Source of the DNA: Streptomyces sp. MspMP-M5
Lineage (GTDB): Bacteria > Actinomycetota > Actinomycetes > Streptomycetales > Streptomycetaceae
Direction of reading: 5' to 3'
Length of the DNA: 64,000 nucleotides
Assembly: GCF_000373585.1 (NCBI RefSeq)
Contig: NZ_KB891853.1
Span: 594,812 to 658,811 of the forward strand
Shown here: positions 1 through 8,002 of the stretch, one piece after another
Position numbering within the stretch: the first letter of the stretch is position 1
Layout: the number at the start of each line of letters is the position of its first letter
Notes under the pieces: model-generated
Told to the model about the DNA's origin: nothing
Seen by the model: only the letters and a program-made list of their open reading frames with translations
Database searches by the model: none
Translations under genes and position numbers: made by a program

Positions 1-148
1 CTACATCCTCACGTCCTCAGGTCCTCATGTCCTCTTGAGGTCGTAGCCTGGGTGGGGAGCCGGTAGTGAGGGCGCGGACCGCCCCGCCGTAGGGCCGGGG
101 CGTTCGGTGGCGCAACGCGGAACGGTAAGCGGTAAGCGGTGGGCGGTG

Positions 149-835
149 ATGGCAGCGGCGTACGAGCGGATCGCGGAGGAGCTTCGCGCGGCCATCCGCG
201 CGGGGCGCCCGGCGCCCGGTGAGCGGCACGGCATCGGCACCTTCGTGCGCCGTCCGCGCACCCTCGCCCGGCGCAGCAACCTCCGCCACCAGTGGGAGAA
301 GGACCGGGCCCGCGCCCCCCGGGAGCAGCGGGCGCGGGCCGGGGCGACCGAGCACGACACCGGCCTGGAGTCCGGGGAACTCGTCTTCCACGCCCGTTAC
401 CGCGAGTGCGCGGCCGACGCGGACCTCGCCGGGGTGTTCGGCGTCCCCGAGGGCACCGTGCTCCTCGAACGCCGCTACCGGACGCGGTGCGCCGCCGAGA
501 GCGCCCCCTTCAGCCTGGTGACCTCGTACCTCGTCCGCGAGCTGATCGCGGGGAATCCCGAGCTGCTGGACGCGGCCGAGGAGCCGTGGCCCGGGGGCTC
601 GCAGAGCCAGCTCCATTCCGTCGGCATCGAGCTGGACCGGGTCGAGGAGCGGGTCACCGCCCGTCCACCGACGCACGAGGAGGCCGAGGAGCTGGAGCTG
701 CCGCCCGGCACGTCCGTGCTGGTGCTCCGCAAGGTCTCCTACGACACCGACGGCCGCGCCGTGGACGCCGCCGATCTCGTCCTGCCCGGCGATCGCACGG
801 AGCTACGGTTCACGACTTCCCTGGAAAGGTGGTGA
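149..835 (+). CDS. GntR-family (HutC/UTRA) protein lacking its helix-turn-helix
   Basis: About 228 residues. The first helix of a GntR winged-helix domain is present (YERIAEELRAAIRAG, about residues 4-18), and so is its last strand (HGIGTFVRRPR). The sequence jumps directly from PGER to HGIGTFVR, so the roughly 35-40 residues that form helices 2-3 and the recognition helix in the family are absent. The UTRA ligand-binding domain (about residues 70-225) looks intact. The frame is open, so this is an in-frame internal deletion rather than a frameshift. A GTG at 107 would extend the N-terminus, but the ATG at 149 matches the family start. It ends 3 bases before the glycosyltransferase gene and is probably co-transcribed. 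It could still bind a ligand, but specific DNA binding is unlikely. Confidence 0.75.
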   Translation: MAAAYERIAEELRAAIRAGRPAPGERHGIGTFVRRPRTLARRSNLRHQWEKDRARAPREQRARAGATEHDTGLESGELVFHARYRECAADADLAGVFGVPEGTVLLERRYRTRCAAESAPFSLVTSYLVRELIAGNPELLDAAEEPWPGGSQSQLHSVGIELDRVEERVTARPPTHEEAEELELPPGTSVLVLRKVSYDTDGRAVDAADLVLPGDRTELRFTTSLERW

Positions 836-838
836 GCC

Positions 839-1618
839 GTGCGCCGGCGCATCCTCGTCGTCACGGCCGTCCATGCCCCCTCCGCGCGATTCCTGCCGGA
901 GGCGTACGCGTCGCTCTGCCGGCAGGAGTTGCCGGACGGGTGGGAGTGGCACTGGGTCGTCCAGGAGGACGGCAGGAGCGCGGAGGTCGCTCCGTACCTT
1001 CCGGACGACGACCCGCGGGTGACGTTCGGCCAGGGGCGGCCCGGCGGACCGGCTGTCGCGCGCAACATCGCCCTCGCGCAGACCGCGGGCGAGGCGGACG
1101 AGTACGTCAAAGTCCTGGACGCCGACGACCAGTTGGCGCCCGGTGCGCTCGCCCGCGACCTGGCCGCCCTCGAAGGCGACCCCGGCATCGGCTGGGCGAC
1201 CTCACGCGTCCTCGACCTGCTGCCGGACGGCTCCACCGTGGGTTTCGGCGGGGAACCGGAGGACGGGCCGATCGAGTGCGGCGCCATCCTGGACCACTGG
1301 GCGGCGCACGACTTCTATGCGCAGGTCCACCCCGCGTCCCTCTTCGTCCGGCGTGCTCTGCTGCTGGCCCTGGGGGGCTGGATGGCCCTGCCGGCCTCCG
1401 AGGACACCGGGCTGCTGCTGGCGCTGAACGCCACCAGCCGTGGCTGGTTCACCTCGGAGGTGGGGCTCCTCTACCGGAAGTGGCCCGGGCAGCTGACCGG
1501 TCAGGCGTCGCACCTCGAAGCCGCCGAGCGCGCCGCCCGTATGGCGGTCATCGAGGCCCGGGCCCGGGAACTGTCCCGCCTGGGGTGGAGATACCCGCCG
1601 CGGACGGATGACGGATGA
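839..1618 (+). CDS. Family 2-like glycosyltransferase
   Basis: 259 residues with a GTG start preceded by AGGTGG at the end of the upstream gene. The N-terminus has the GT-A layout: a beta strand (RILVVTAVH), a WVVQEDG segment, ARNIALAQTAGEYV-like residues before the metal site, and a DAD motif (Asp94-Ala-Asp96) for divalent metal/nucleotide-sugar binding. A P-SEDTGL stretch near residue 188 resembles the conserved acidic region of GT2 enzymes. No membrane segment is visible, so a cytoplasmic enzyme is expected. The donor and acceptor are unknown. It is translationally close to the HTH-less GntR protein. The last codons lie inside a GGATGAC tandem repeat that continues past the stop. Confidence 0.8.
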   Translation: MRRRILVVTAVHAPSARFLPEAYASLCRQELPDGWEWHWVVQEDGRSAEVAPYLPDDDPRVTFGQGRPGGPAVARNIALAQTAGEADEYVKVLDADDQLAPGALARDLAALEGDPGIGWATSRVLDLLPDGSTVGFGGEPEDGPIECGAILDHWAAHDFYAQVHPASLFVRRALLLALGGWMALPASEDTGLLLALNATSRGWFTSEVGLLYRKWPGQLTGQASHLEAAERAARMAVIEARARELSRLGWRYPPRTDDG

Positions 1619-1675
1619 CGGATGACGAATGGCGGGTGACGGATGACGGATGCGGATGACGGGCGCGGACGGATG
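1604..1675. repeat. GGATGAC-type short tandem repeat across a stop codon
   Basis: Imperfect head-to-tail copies of GGATGAC(G) cover the last codons of the glycosyltransferase gene, its stop codon and about 55 bases downstream. The final Asp-Asp-Gly residues are therefore encoded by repeat units. Confidence 0.8.
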
Positions 1676-1717
1676 TGAAGCCGTCGTCCGGTCGTCCGCC
1701 GCACGCGGTCATCCGCC

Positions 1718-2974
1718 TCACACAGCCGTCCGGTCGCGGTCGAAGGGGAGGTCCAGCATCCGGATGGCGTTCCCGCGGAGCAGTTTGTAGGCGATGTCGG
1801 CGGGGAGGTGGCCGACGTGGTCGGCGGCCACGTCCTTGGTGTGCGGCCAGGTCGAATCGACGTGCGGGTAGTCGGTCTCGAAGGTCGCGTTGTCGACGCC
1901 CACCGTCTCGATCGCCTCGACCCCGTGCTTGTCCCGGAAGAAGCAGCAGAAGATCTGGCGGTAGTAGTACGTCGACGGCGGCTCGGGGATGAGGCCCTTC
2001 ACGCCGCCCCACGCCCGGTGCTCCTCCCAGACGTCGTCGGCCCGCTCCAGGGCGTACGGGATCCAGCCCATCTGGCCCTCGCTGTAGGCGAGTTTCAGCC
2101 GGGGGAACTTCACCAGTACCCCGCTGAAGAGGAAGTCCATCATCGAAGCCATCGCGTTGTTGAAGCTCAGCGACGCCTGGACGGCCGGCGGCGCGTCCGG
2201 GGAGGCCGCCGGCATCTGCGACGACGATCCGATGTGCATGTTCACCACGGTCCCGGTCTCCTCGCAGGCCGCGAAGAACGGGTCCCAGTAACCGGAGTGG
2301 ATGGACGGCAGGCCCAGGTAGGTGGGGATCTCGCTGAAGGTGACCGCCCGGACGCCGCGCGCGGCATTGCGCCTGATCTCGGCCACGGCGAGGTCGATGT
2401 CCCACAGGGGGATCAGGCACAGCGGGATCAGCCGGCCGCCGCTGTCTCCGCACCACTCCTCCACCATCCAGTCGTTGTAGGCGCGGACGCAGGCCAGCCC
2501 GACCTCCTTGTCGTCGGCCTCGGCGAAGGTCTGGCCGCAGAACCGCGGGAAGGTCGGGAAGCACAGCGACGCCTCGACGTGGTTGACGTCCATGTCCGCC
2601 AGGCGGGCCTTGGGATCCCAGCAGCCGCGCCGCATCTGATCCCGGGTGATGCCGTCGAGCGTCATCTCGTCGCGGGAGAAGCCGACGGCCGCGATGATGC
2701 GTTTGTACGGGAAGAGCTGGCCCTCGTACTCCCACCAGTCGGTGATCTGGCCCTCGGGGTCCGTGGTGAAGCGGTACTTCCCGCCGACGTACGCCAGTTC
2801 ACCGATGCCGGCGGTGAGCGGCTTCGGGCCGCGGTCGCGGTACTTCCGCGGGAGCCAGGTCTCGAAGAGGTGGGCCGGCTCGATCACGTGGTCGTCCACG
2901 CTGATGATCCTCGGGAGCTCCGCCGTTCCGCCGTTGCCGCCATTGCCGCCATTGCCGCCATTGCCGCTGGTCAT
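1718..2974 (-). CDS. Amidohydrolase-2 family metal-dependent hydrolase
   Basis: 418 residues. The N-terminal barrel strand carries SVDDHVIEP (about residues 25-33), a variant of the metal-binding strand of the amidohydrolase-2 (ACMSD-like) family. A central strand ends in NMHIGSS (about residue 245) and a late strand has FETDYPHVDST (about residue 370), the usual catalytic-Asp region. The substrate is unknown; relatives include decarboxylases and hydrolases of ring-cleavage or polyketide-like acids. The extreme N-terminus is four GGN units encoded by a 9-base tandem repeat. The gene is divergent from the DoxX gene and shares a promoter region containing two near-identical 15-bp palindromes, suggesting joint control by an off-site repressor, probably TetR type (inference). 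Confidence 0.85.
   Translation of the reverse strand: MTSGNGGNGGNGGNGGTAELPRIISVDDHVIEPAHLFETWLPRKYRDRGPKPLTAGIGELAYVGGKYRFTTDPEGQITDWWEYEGQLFPYKRIIAAVGFSRDEMTLDGITRDQMRRGCWDPKARLADMDVNHVEASLCFPTFPRFCGQTFAEADDKEVGLACVRAYNDWMVEEWCGDSGGRLIPLCLIPLWDIDLAVAEIRRNAARGVRAVTFSEIPTYLGLPSIHSGYWDPFFAACEETGTVVNMHIGSSSQMPAASPDAPPAVQASLSFNNAMASMMDFLFSGVLVKFPRLKLAYSEGQMGWIPYALERADDVWEEHRAWGGVKGLIPEPPSTYYYRQIFCCFFRDKHGVEAIETVGVDNATFETDYPHVDSTWPHTKDVAADHVGHLPADIAYKLLRGNAIRMLDLPFDRDRTAV
2931..2967. repeat. 9-bp microsatellite encoding GGN repeats
   Basis: About four copies of CCATTGCCG (plus strand) lie inside the first codons of the amidohydrolase gene and encode Gly-Gly-Asn units. Copy-number change would keep the frame. 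Confidence 0.85.
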
Positions 2975-3096
2975 GCTCTACCCCCAACTGCCGTGCTGGT
3001 GAGTCGCGTCGGGCTGCGTTCTGACGAGACCTGACGAGATCCGGATGAGATCCGGACGGGATTCCGGGCGAGGTTCCGGAGGAGCGATCTGCCGAT

Positions 3097-3111
3097 CTGA
3101 CGGTCCGTCAG
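3097..3111. promoter_or_regulatory. Palindromic operator, copy 1
   Basis: CTGACGG-T-CCGTCAG is a perfect 7-bp inverted repeat around one base, between the divergent amidohydrolase and DoxX genes. Flanking GAT/GTC nearly extends the symmetry. A second copy starts exactly 100 bp downstream. The size and symmetry fit a TetR-family dimer site; the regulator is not identifiable here. Confidence 0.65.
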
Positions 3112-3196
3112 GTCGGAGGGTAGGAGTTCACCCTCGCAACCACAAGAGACATCGGGAAACTCGACCCCCTTGCACTCTCCGTCGGCTTCCGCTGAA

Positions 3197-3211
3197 CTGA
3201 CGGGCCATCAG
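3197..3211. promoter_or_regulatory. Palindromic operator, copy 2
   Basis: CTGACGG-G-CCATCAG differs from the upstream palindrome by one arm base and the centre. It lies 35 bp before the DoxX start codon, where a repressor would block the DoxX promoter. Confidence 0.6.
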
Positions 3212-3246
3212 ATCCGACTGGCGCGTAACGAGAGGGGGCGGTTCGC

Positions 3247-3696
3247 ATGCGGACGATCTGGCTCAACGGTGCCGAGTGGCTCGCGGTGCTTCGTATCGGC
3301 CTCGGCCTGTGGTGGCTGGAGAGCTGGCGCCACAAGGACAAGAAGAGCTGGTTCGCCGGCGGCGGCATCACCTGGGCGGCAGGCATCGCGGCCGAACACC
3401 GCTGGCCCGCGGTCCGGAAGGGCTTCGACCGCATCGTCCGGCCCCGCCCGCGGCTGATGGCCTACGTCGTCGCCTACGCGGAACTGGCGCTCGGGCTCGG
3501 CCTGATGGCCGGGCTGCTCACACCCGTCGCCCTGGCCGCGGGCCTGCTGCTCAACCTCATCTACCTGGTACTGATGATCCACGACTGGGGCGAGCAGGGA
3601 CAGAACCTGATGATGGCGCTGATCTCCGCGACCGGGCTCTTCACCATGTGCTGGCAGGACTGGTCGCTGGACAGGGTTCTGGGGCTGTTTGCGTAG
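3247..3696 (+). CDS. DoxX-family membrane protein
   Basis: 149 residues with a GAGAGGGGG ribosome site just upstream of ATG. Hydrophobic segments lie at about residues 10-25, 72-105 and 115-135. The pattern (LRIGLGLWWLES near the N-terminus, AYAELALGLGLMAGLLTPVALAAGLLLNL in the middle) is that of the DoxX/thiosulfate:quinone oxidoreductase-DoxD superfamily, small four-helix membrane proteins linked to redox or stress functions. The exact reaction is unknown. It is divergent from the amidohydrolase, with paired palindromes between them. Confidence 0.8.
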   Translation: MRTIWLNGAEWLAVLRIGLGLWWLESWRHKDKKSWFAGGGITWAAGIAAEHRWPAVRKGFDRIVRPRPRLMAYVVAYAELALGLGLMAGLLTPVALAAGLLLNLIYLVLMIHDWGEQGQNLMMALISATGLFTMCWQDWSLDRVLGLFA

Positions 3697-3747
3697 CGGT
3701 GGCGGGAGGGGCGCCAGAGGGTGAGGGGTGTCAGGAGGTGAGGGGCA

Positions 3748-4227
3748 TCAGGAGGTGAGGGTGATGCGGAAGACGGGGTGCTTGTGCGCGATGCGCAGCA
3801 GGACCTCGTCGGAGGAGTCCGGGCCGACCCCGTCGAAGAAGGCGCCGACCTCCGCCTTCCAGCGCTTGAGGTAGGCGCGCAGCAGCGCGGGCTTCTCGGC
3901 GTCCGGGACCTCGACGGCGGTGAACGCCTGCGCCGTCCGCCCCAGCCGGAGTTCGCCGCCGCCCGCGGCGCGCATGTTGTGGGTCCACTGGACGTGGCCG
4001 CGCGCCGCGACGAGGTACTGCCGGCCGTCCACGGTGAGCGGGTTCACCGGGGTGCGGCGCCACTCCCCGCTCTTGCGGCCGCGGACCGCCAGCTCCTGGG
4101 AGCCGAAGACGCTGATGCCGCGCCGGGTGAACCAGGCGACGAGCCGGTTCATCACGTGGACGGTCACCCAGCCCGGCTTGATGACATGCGTCTCGGTGGG
4201 TGCGTGCTTGCTCGTGTGGGCGTTCAC
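3748..4227 (-). CDS. Deazaflavin (F420)-dependent nitroreductase-like protein (Ddn/DUF385 family)
   Basis: 159 residues. The split-barrel family pattern is visible: RLVAWFTRRGISVFGSQELAVRGRKSGEWRRTPVNPLTVDGRQYLVAARG, with the GRKSG turn and the W-TPVN strand used for F420 binding in Ddn-like proteins, then a W-HN motif (about residues 80-84). Such enzymes reduce quinones or other electrophiles with F420H2. It is divergent from a TetR regulator. The 126-bp gap carries two 17-bp direct repeats, the second close to the TetR start, which fits autoregulation plus control of this reductase. Confidence 0.85.
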   Translation of the reverse strand: MNAHTSKHAPTETHVIKPGWVTVHVMNRLVAWFTRRGISVFGSQELAVRGRKSGEWRRTPVNPLTVDGRQYLVAARGHVQWTHNMRAAGGGELRLGRTAQAFTAVEVPDAEKPALLRAYLKRWKAEVGAFFDGVGPDSSDEVLLRIAHKHPVFRITLTS

Positions 4228-4248
4228 GGGGAGCCTCCGACGGTGAGT

Positions 4249-4265
4249 GAGCAGTGCTCTCGATA
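4249..4265. promoter_or_regulatory. Putative TetR operator, copy 1
   Basis: GAGCAGTGCTCTCGATA contains the perfect palindrome GAGCA-G-TGCTC. It lies 22 bp upstream of the Ddn-like gene start. A copy with one mismatch occurs 52 bp away near the TetR start. Confidence 0.6.
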
Positions 4266-4300
4266 CGGATCAGTGTGCACGCGGCAGACCGGTAAAGCAA

Positions 4301-4317
4301 GAGCAGCGCTCTCGATA
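4301..4317. promoter_or_regulatory. Putative TetR operator, copy 2
   Basis: GAGCAGCGCTCTCGATA repeats the upstream element with one mismatch; AGAGC-AGC-GCTCT gives the symmetry. It is 36 bp before the TetR ATG, so it probably overlaps that promoter. Confidence 0.6.
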
Positions 4318-4353
4318 TTGGTCGGTGCTTCCGCAGCTGGCAGACTGGGGCGT

Positions 4354-5064
4354 ATGAGCGCCATCCAGGGAGCGCGGGAACGCGCACGCAGGGAAATCAC
4401 CGCGGCCATCAAGGACGAAGCCCGCCGTCAGCTCGCCACCGAGGGGGCGGCCAAGCTGTCGCTACGGGCCGTGGCCCGCGAACTCGGGATGGTCTCCTCC
4501 GCGTTGTACCGGTACTTCCCCAGCCGCGACGAGCTGCTCACGGCGTTGATCATCGACGCCTACGACGCCGTGGGCGAGGCGGCCGAGCGCGCCCTCGCCG
4601 AGGCCGGTGCCGCGCCCGTCGCCCGGTGGACGGCGGTCTGCCGCGCGGTCCGCGGCTGGGCGCTCGCGCATCCGCACGAGTACGCACTGATCTACGGATC
4701 GCCCGTTCCCGGCTATGCCGCGCCCCAGGACACCACCGCCGCCGCGGCCCGCGTCGGGCTCGCGCTGATCGGGGTGGTCCAGGACGCGCGTCCGGCCGGC
4801 GGCGCCCCGGCACCGGCGCCGGCCGGGCCGCCGCCCCCGCAGGAGGTCCTGGACGACGTCGAGCGGCTCCGCAAGAGGCTCGACGTCCGGCTGTCCACGC
4901 CCGTCCTGGCGGAGGCCGTCGCGGCCTGGGCCGAGCTCTTCGGGCTGGTGAGTTTCGAGGTCTTCGGCCAGTTCAACCGGGTGGTCGAGGCCCGCGAGGC
5001 GTTCTTCGAGCACGCCGTCACCCGGCTCGCCCGGAGTGTCGGCCTCGGGGACGGCGAGGAGTAG
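4354..5064 (+). CDS. TetR/AcrR-family transcriptional regulator
   Basis: 236 residues. The N-terminal helix-turn-helix is clear (AAIKDEARRQLATEGAAKLSLRAVARELGM, then SSALYRYFPSRDELLTALI, about residues 15-65). The C-terminal ligand domain (about 90-225) belongs to the TetR_C subgroup with WRAVRGWALAHPHEYALIYGSPVPGY-like sequence. A Pro/Ala-rich loop (about 148-168) interrupts it. It is divergent from the Ddn-like reductase and probably represses both genes through the two GAGCAGxGCTCTCGATA elements. The ATG at 4354 starts directly before the HTH region; longer upstream readings run through the operators. Confidence 0.9.
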   Translation: MSAIQGARERARREITAAIKDEARRQLATEGAAKLSLRAVARELGMVSSALYRYFPSRDELLTALIIDAYDAVGEAAERALAEAGAAPVARWTAVCRAVRGWALAHPHEYALIYGSPVPGYAAPQDTTAAAARVGLALIGVVQDARPAGGAPAPAPAGPPPPQEVLDDVERLRKRLDVRLSTPVLAEAVAAWAELFGLVSFEVFGQFNRVVEAREAFFEHAVTRLARSVGLGDGEE

Positions 5065-5120
5065 CCGCCGCGCCCCACTCCGCACACAGCCCGTTGCACG
5101 GGTCCCGCCGGCCGTGACCG

Positions 5121-7169
5121 TCAGCTGTGTCCGCCCTCGAACAGTTCCGCGTACAAGCCGCCCCGGGCGAGGAGTTCGGGGTGGGTGCCCGATTCGGCGA
5201 GGCGGCCCTCGTCGAGGACGAGGATGTGGTCGGCGGTGGCGGCGAGATCGAGATCATGGGTGATCACGAGGGTGGTGCGGCCGGCGGCGAGGCGGTGGAG
5301 GGGGCCGAGGATGCGCTGCGCGGCGAGGGTGTCGAGGCCGGTGGTCGGCTCGTCGAGGATGAGGACCGGGGCGTCGCGGAGCATCGCGCGAGCGATGGCG
5401 ACCCGTTGCAGCTGGCCGCCGGAGAGGGCGGCGGTGGAGGGGGCGATGACCGTTTCGTAGCCGTCCGGAAGGGCGGTGATGAAGGAGTGGGCGTCGGCGG
5501 CCTGGGCGGCCAGCACGACCTCGCGGTGGGTCGGGACGGGGTTCTCGCGGCCGCAGGCGATGTTCTGCGCGATGGTGTCGTGGAGGACGAGGGTCTGCTG
5601 CGGGAGCAGGGTGATGTTACGGCGCAGGTCGGCGAGGGAGAGGCGGTCGACCGGGATGCCGTCGAGGCGGATGGTGCCGGCGTCCGGGTCGTAGAAGCGC
5701 AGCAGGAGGGCGGCGAGAGTGGACTTGCCGGCGCCGCTGGGGCCGGTGACGACGAGGAACGCGCCGGGGTGCGCGGTGAAGGAGAGCGCGGCCAGGGCGT
5801 GCTGGTCGGGCGCGGCGTTGGGGTAGCGGAAGGTGACGCCGTGCACGGTGAGTTCGCCGCGGGCGCGGTGCGGGAACGGCGTGGTGCGGGAGGGGGGTGG
5901 GTCGGTGACGGCGGGGCGGGCGTCGAGGATCTCGAGCAGGCGGTCGGCGGCGGCGGTGGCCGCGGTGGCGGTCAGTCCGAGCTGGCCCAGGGAGCGGATG
6001 GGCGGGTAGAGGTAGCCGATGAAGGCGGCGAAGGCGAGGAGCTGGCCGAGGGTCATCCGGCCGGCCGAGATCTCCCAGGCGCCGAGGCCGATGATGGCCA
6101 GCACGCAGAGGGTCTCCAGCACCTCGACGAGCTGCACGTAGAGGGCGTTGAGGCGGGCGCTGACGACGGAGGCGCGCAGCCAGCGGAGGGCTACCTGGCC
6201 CAGGCGGGCCTCCTCGTCGCGCTGGCGGTTGTACGCCTGGGTGAGGACGACGTTGACCAGCGTCTCCTCGACGACGGAGGTGAGGGCGCCGTCGGCCGCC
6301 CGCAGCCGGCGGGAGACCACGCGCAGCCGGCCGGTGAAGCGGCTGGTCGCGGCGTAGAAGATCGGGGCGGCGACGAAGGTGGCCAGCGCCAGTTCCCAGC
6401 GCAGCAAGAGCGCGGCGGCGCCGTAGAAGAGCACGCTGAACAGGGCCGTGCAGGCGCTCACCAGGCCGCTGACGACGAGGCGTTCGATGGCGTCGACGTC
6501 GCCGGTCAGCCGTTCCACGAGGTCGCCGCGGCGGTTGCGCTGGAAGAAGTGCGGCGGGAGCGTCTGGAGGTGGGTGAAGACGCGGGCCCGCAGGCGCAGC
6601 AGGAAGCGTTCCGCGGTCCAGGCCGCGAGGGAGCTGCCCAGGTAGCCCACCACCGCGCCGGTGACCGCGACGGCGAGCCAGGTGCCGGCCGGGTCCCAGA
6701 AGGCGCTGACCGAGCCCTTGGCGAGGGCCTGGTCGGTGAGTTGGGCGAAGAGCAGGATCGTGACCGTTTCGGCGAGGGCCGCGATGACGGCGAACACCCC
6801 CACCAGCAGCATCCAGCGACGGTCGCCCCGGGTCAGCGGCCAGAAGCGGTGGAACGCCTCCACGGGCCCGACGTGGCGGGTCAGGATGGGGGCGTCGGTG
6901 GGGAGTTGGGGGTGGGGGTGAGCGTGGGGGTGGGGCGCCTGCGGCGGTTCGTGTGCCGGTGCCCGTTCGTGTGCCGGCGCGTGCCCCTGCGCCGGTTCTT
7001 TCCTCTCCGTCTCCGATTCCGTCTCCGTTTCCGATTCCGTCTCCGTTTCCGCGTTCCGTCGTGGATGCGGTTGCGGAGGTGGTTGCGGTCGGGGGTGCGG
7101 CTCGGGTGCCGACCCGGCGGATTCCGGGGCGGGATACGGGCGTTCTCTGCGCAGATCCATGGTCGCCAC
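5121..7169 (-). CDS. ABC exporter, fused membrane and ATP-binding domains
   Basis: 682 residues. After a low-complexity N-terminus (about residues 1-100: Pro/His-rich and ETESETE repeats) comes a six-helix exporter membrane domain (about 125-420). The nucleotide-binding domain follows, with Walker A GPSGAGKST (about 476), signature LSGGQ (about 581), Walker B VLILDEP (about 605) and the switch His in THD. A single half-transporter probably forms a homodimer exporting a lipid, drug or peptide; the substrate is not predictable. It is convergent with the TetR gene. The low-complexity leader makes the exact start uncertain: MATMDLRRE at 7169 is the longest reading, and starts nearer the membrane domain cannot be excluded. 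Confidence 0.85.
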   Translation of the reverse strand: MATMDLRRERPYPAPESAGSAPEPHPRPQPPPQPHPRRNAETETESETETESETERKEPAQGHAPAHERAPAHEPPQAPHPHAHPHPQLPTDAPILTRHVGPVEAFHRFWPLTRGDRRWMLLVGVFAVIAALAETVTILLFAQLTDQALAKGSVSAFWDPAGTWLAVAVTGAVVGYLGSSLAAWTAERFLLRLRARVFTHLQTLPPHFFQRNRRGDLVERLTGDVDAIERLVVSGLVSACTALFSVLFYGAAALLLRWELALATFVAAPIFYAATSRFTGRLRVVSRRLRAADGALTSVVEETLVNVVLTQAYNRQRDEEARLGQVALRWLRASVVSARLNALYVQLVEVLETLCVLAIIGLGAWEISAGRMTLGQLLAFAAFIGYLYPPIRSLGQLGLTATAATAAADRLLEILDARPAVTDPPPSRTTPFPHRARGELTVHGVTFRYPNAAPDQHALAALSFTAHPGAFLVVTGPSGAGKSTLAALLLRFYDPDAGTIRLDGIPVDRLSLADLRRNITLLPQQTLVLHDTIAQNIACGRENPVPTHREVVLAAQAADAHSFITALPDGYETVIAPSTAALSGGQLQRVAIARAMLRDAPVLILDEPTTGLDTLAAQRILGPLHRLAAGRTTLVITHDLDLAATADHILVLDEGRLAESGTHPELLARGGLYAELFEGGHS

Positions 7170-7361
7170 GTGCGGTGCGGGCCGCGAAAGAGCGGGGACG
7201 GCAGCCCACGAGGCCGGCTCACGTCACACTCGCGAGCCCGCCTCGGGCTGCTCATCAGGCCCGTGGGCCCGAATCACATGTCAGTTGATCGTCAGTGGTC
7301 GCCAATGGTCGTCGGCTGCCGTTCAAGCCCGATGAAGGGCCCGCCCGGCGCGACAACGCTG

Positions 7362-7417
7362 GGGTCACTAAGCGCTATGGCCACTAAACGCTGTGGCCAC
7401 TAACGCTGTGGTCACTA
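7362..7417. repeat. Short tandem repeat GTGGCCACTAA(A)CGCT
   Basis: Three to four imperfect copies of a 17-19 bp unit (CACTAAxCGCTxTGGYCA) run up to the 3' end of the Gly-rich peptide gene and include its stop codon. Confidence 0.7.
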
Positions 7418-7609
7418 CCTGAAGAAGCCGAAGCCACGGCCGCCACCGCGTCCACCGAATCCGAAGAATCCGTAGTCGCCGCGTCCGTAGCCGCGTCCAT
7501 AACGGCGTCCGTAGTCGTAGTCGTCGTCGTAGTCCCAGCCTCCGTGGCCGTGGCCGTGACCGCCACCACCGCACGAGCGGTTGCGGGGGAAGAATGCCTT
7601 GAAGGTCAT
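7415..7609 (-). CDS. Small Gly/Tyr/Arg-rich low-complexity protein
   Basis: 64 residues, MTFKAFFPRNRSC followed by runs of Gly-His, Asp-Tyr, Gly-Arg-Tyr and Gly-Phe. The start is fixed by a near-perfect ribosome site AGGAGG spaced 5 bases from ATG at 7609; upstream in-frame codons lack this. No known domain. Composition resembles RGG/YG-type low-complexity sequences that self-associate or bind nucleic acids, but no function can be assigned. A single Cys (residue 13) precedes the repeats. No modifying-enzyme gene is adjacent, so a RiPP role is unsupported. The 3' end lies within a tandem repeat. The strong ribosome site argues that it is translated. Confidence 0.7.
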   Translation of the reverse strand: MTFKAFFPRNRSCGGGGHGHGHGGWDYDDDYDYGRRYGRGYGRGDYGFFGFGGRGGGRGFGFFR

Positions 7610-7900
7610 CTTCGCCTCCTGAGAATCGGGCTTCGCCGCGACCTTCCCGGACCGTGCTCTGTATGGCGATTCGGCGCGTTCCCGTCGGGGCGTCCCCTGC
7701 GGTCCGTTCCGGCTGAACGTTCCAGCCGCGACACCACCGACCCTACGACTCACCCCACATCCCAACAAGGGCATTGTGTGAAAATTCAGGCAAAACAGGC
7801 AGGTCACGGTGGGTGGAGCGGCGGTCGCTCATGGTCGCCGGGGTGCGGCGTTCCTCAACCGCAGGCCCAGACCGCCGCCGACGGCGTAGCCCCACGAGGT

Positions 7901-7914
7901 GTTTCACGTGAAAC
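7901..7914. other. parS centromere site 1
   Basis: GTTTCACGTGAAAC is an exact match to the Streptomyces parS consensus bound by ParB. First of three within 116 bp. Confidence 0.93.
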
Positions 7915-7961
7915 ACCCGCCTTTTCCGGCGAGTTGGCGAATTGACTGCTGGTTGGCCACT

Positions 7962-7975
7962 GTTTCACGTGAAAC
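7962..7975. other. parS centromere site 2
   Basis: An exact GTTTCACGTGAAAC, 61 bp after the first. Confidence 0.93.
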
Positions 7976-8002
7976 CTTCGCCGTTCCATGGGAGTTGTGG
8001 CT

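Noticed and set aside
5127..7403. 758-codon plus-strand frame opposite the ABC exporter
   Set aside because: Gly/Glu/Val shadow composition; the minus strand carries all ABC motifs.
7415..7609. Gly-rich peptide as a RiPP precursor
   Set aside because: No modifying enzyme gene is adjacent, and the nearby ABC exporter is a general half-transporter without a peptidase domain.
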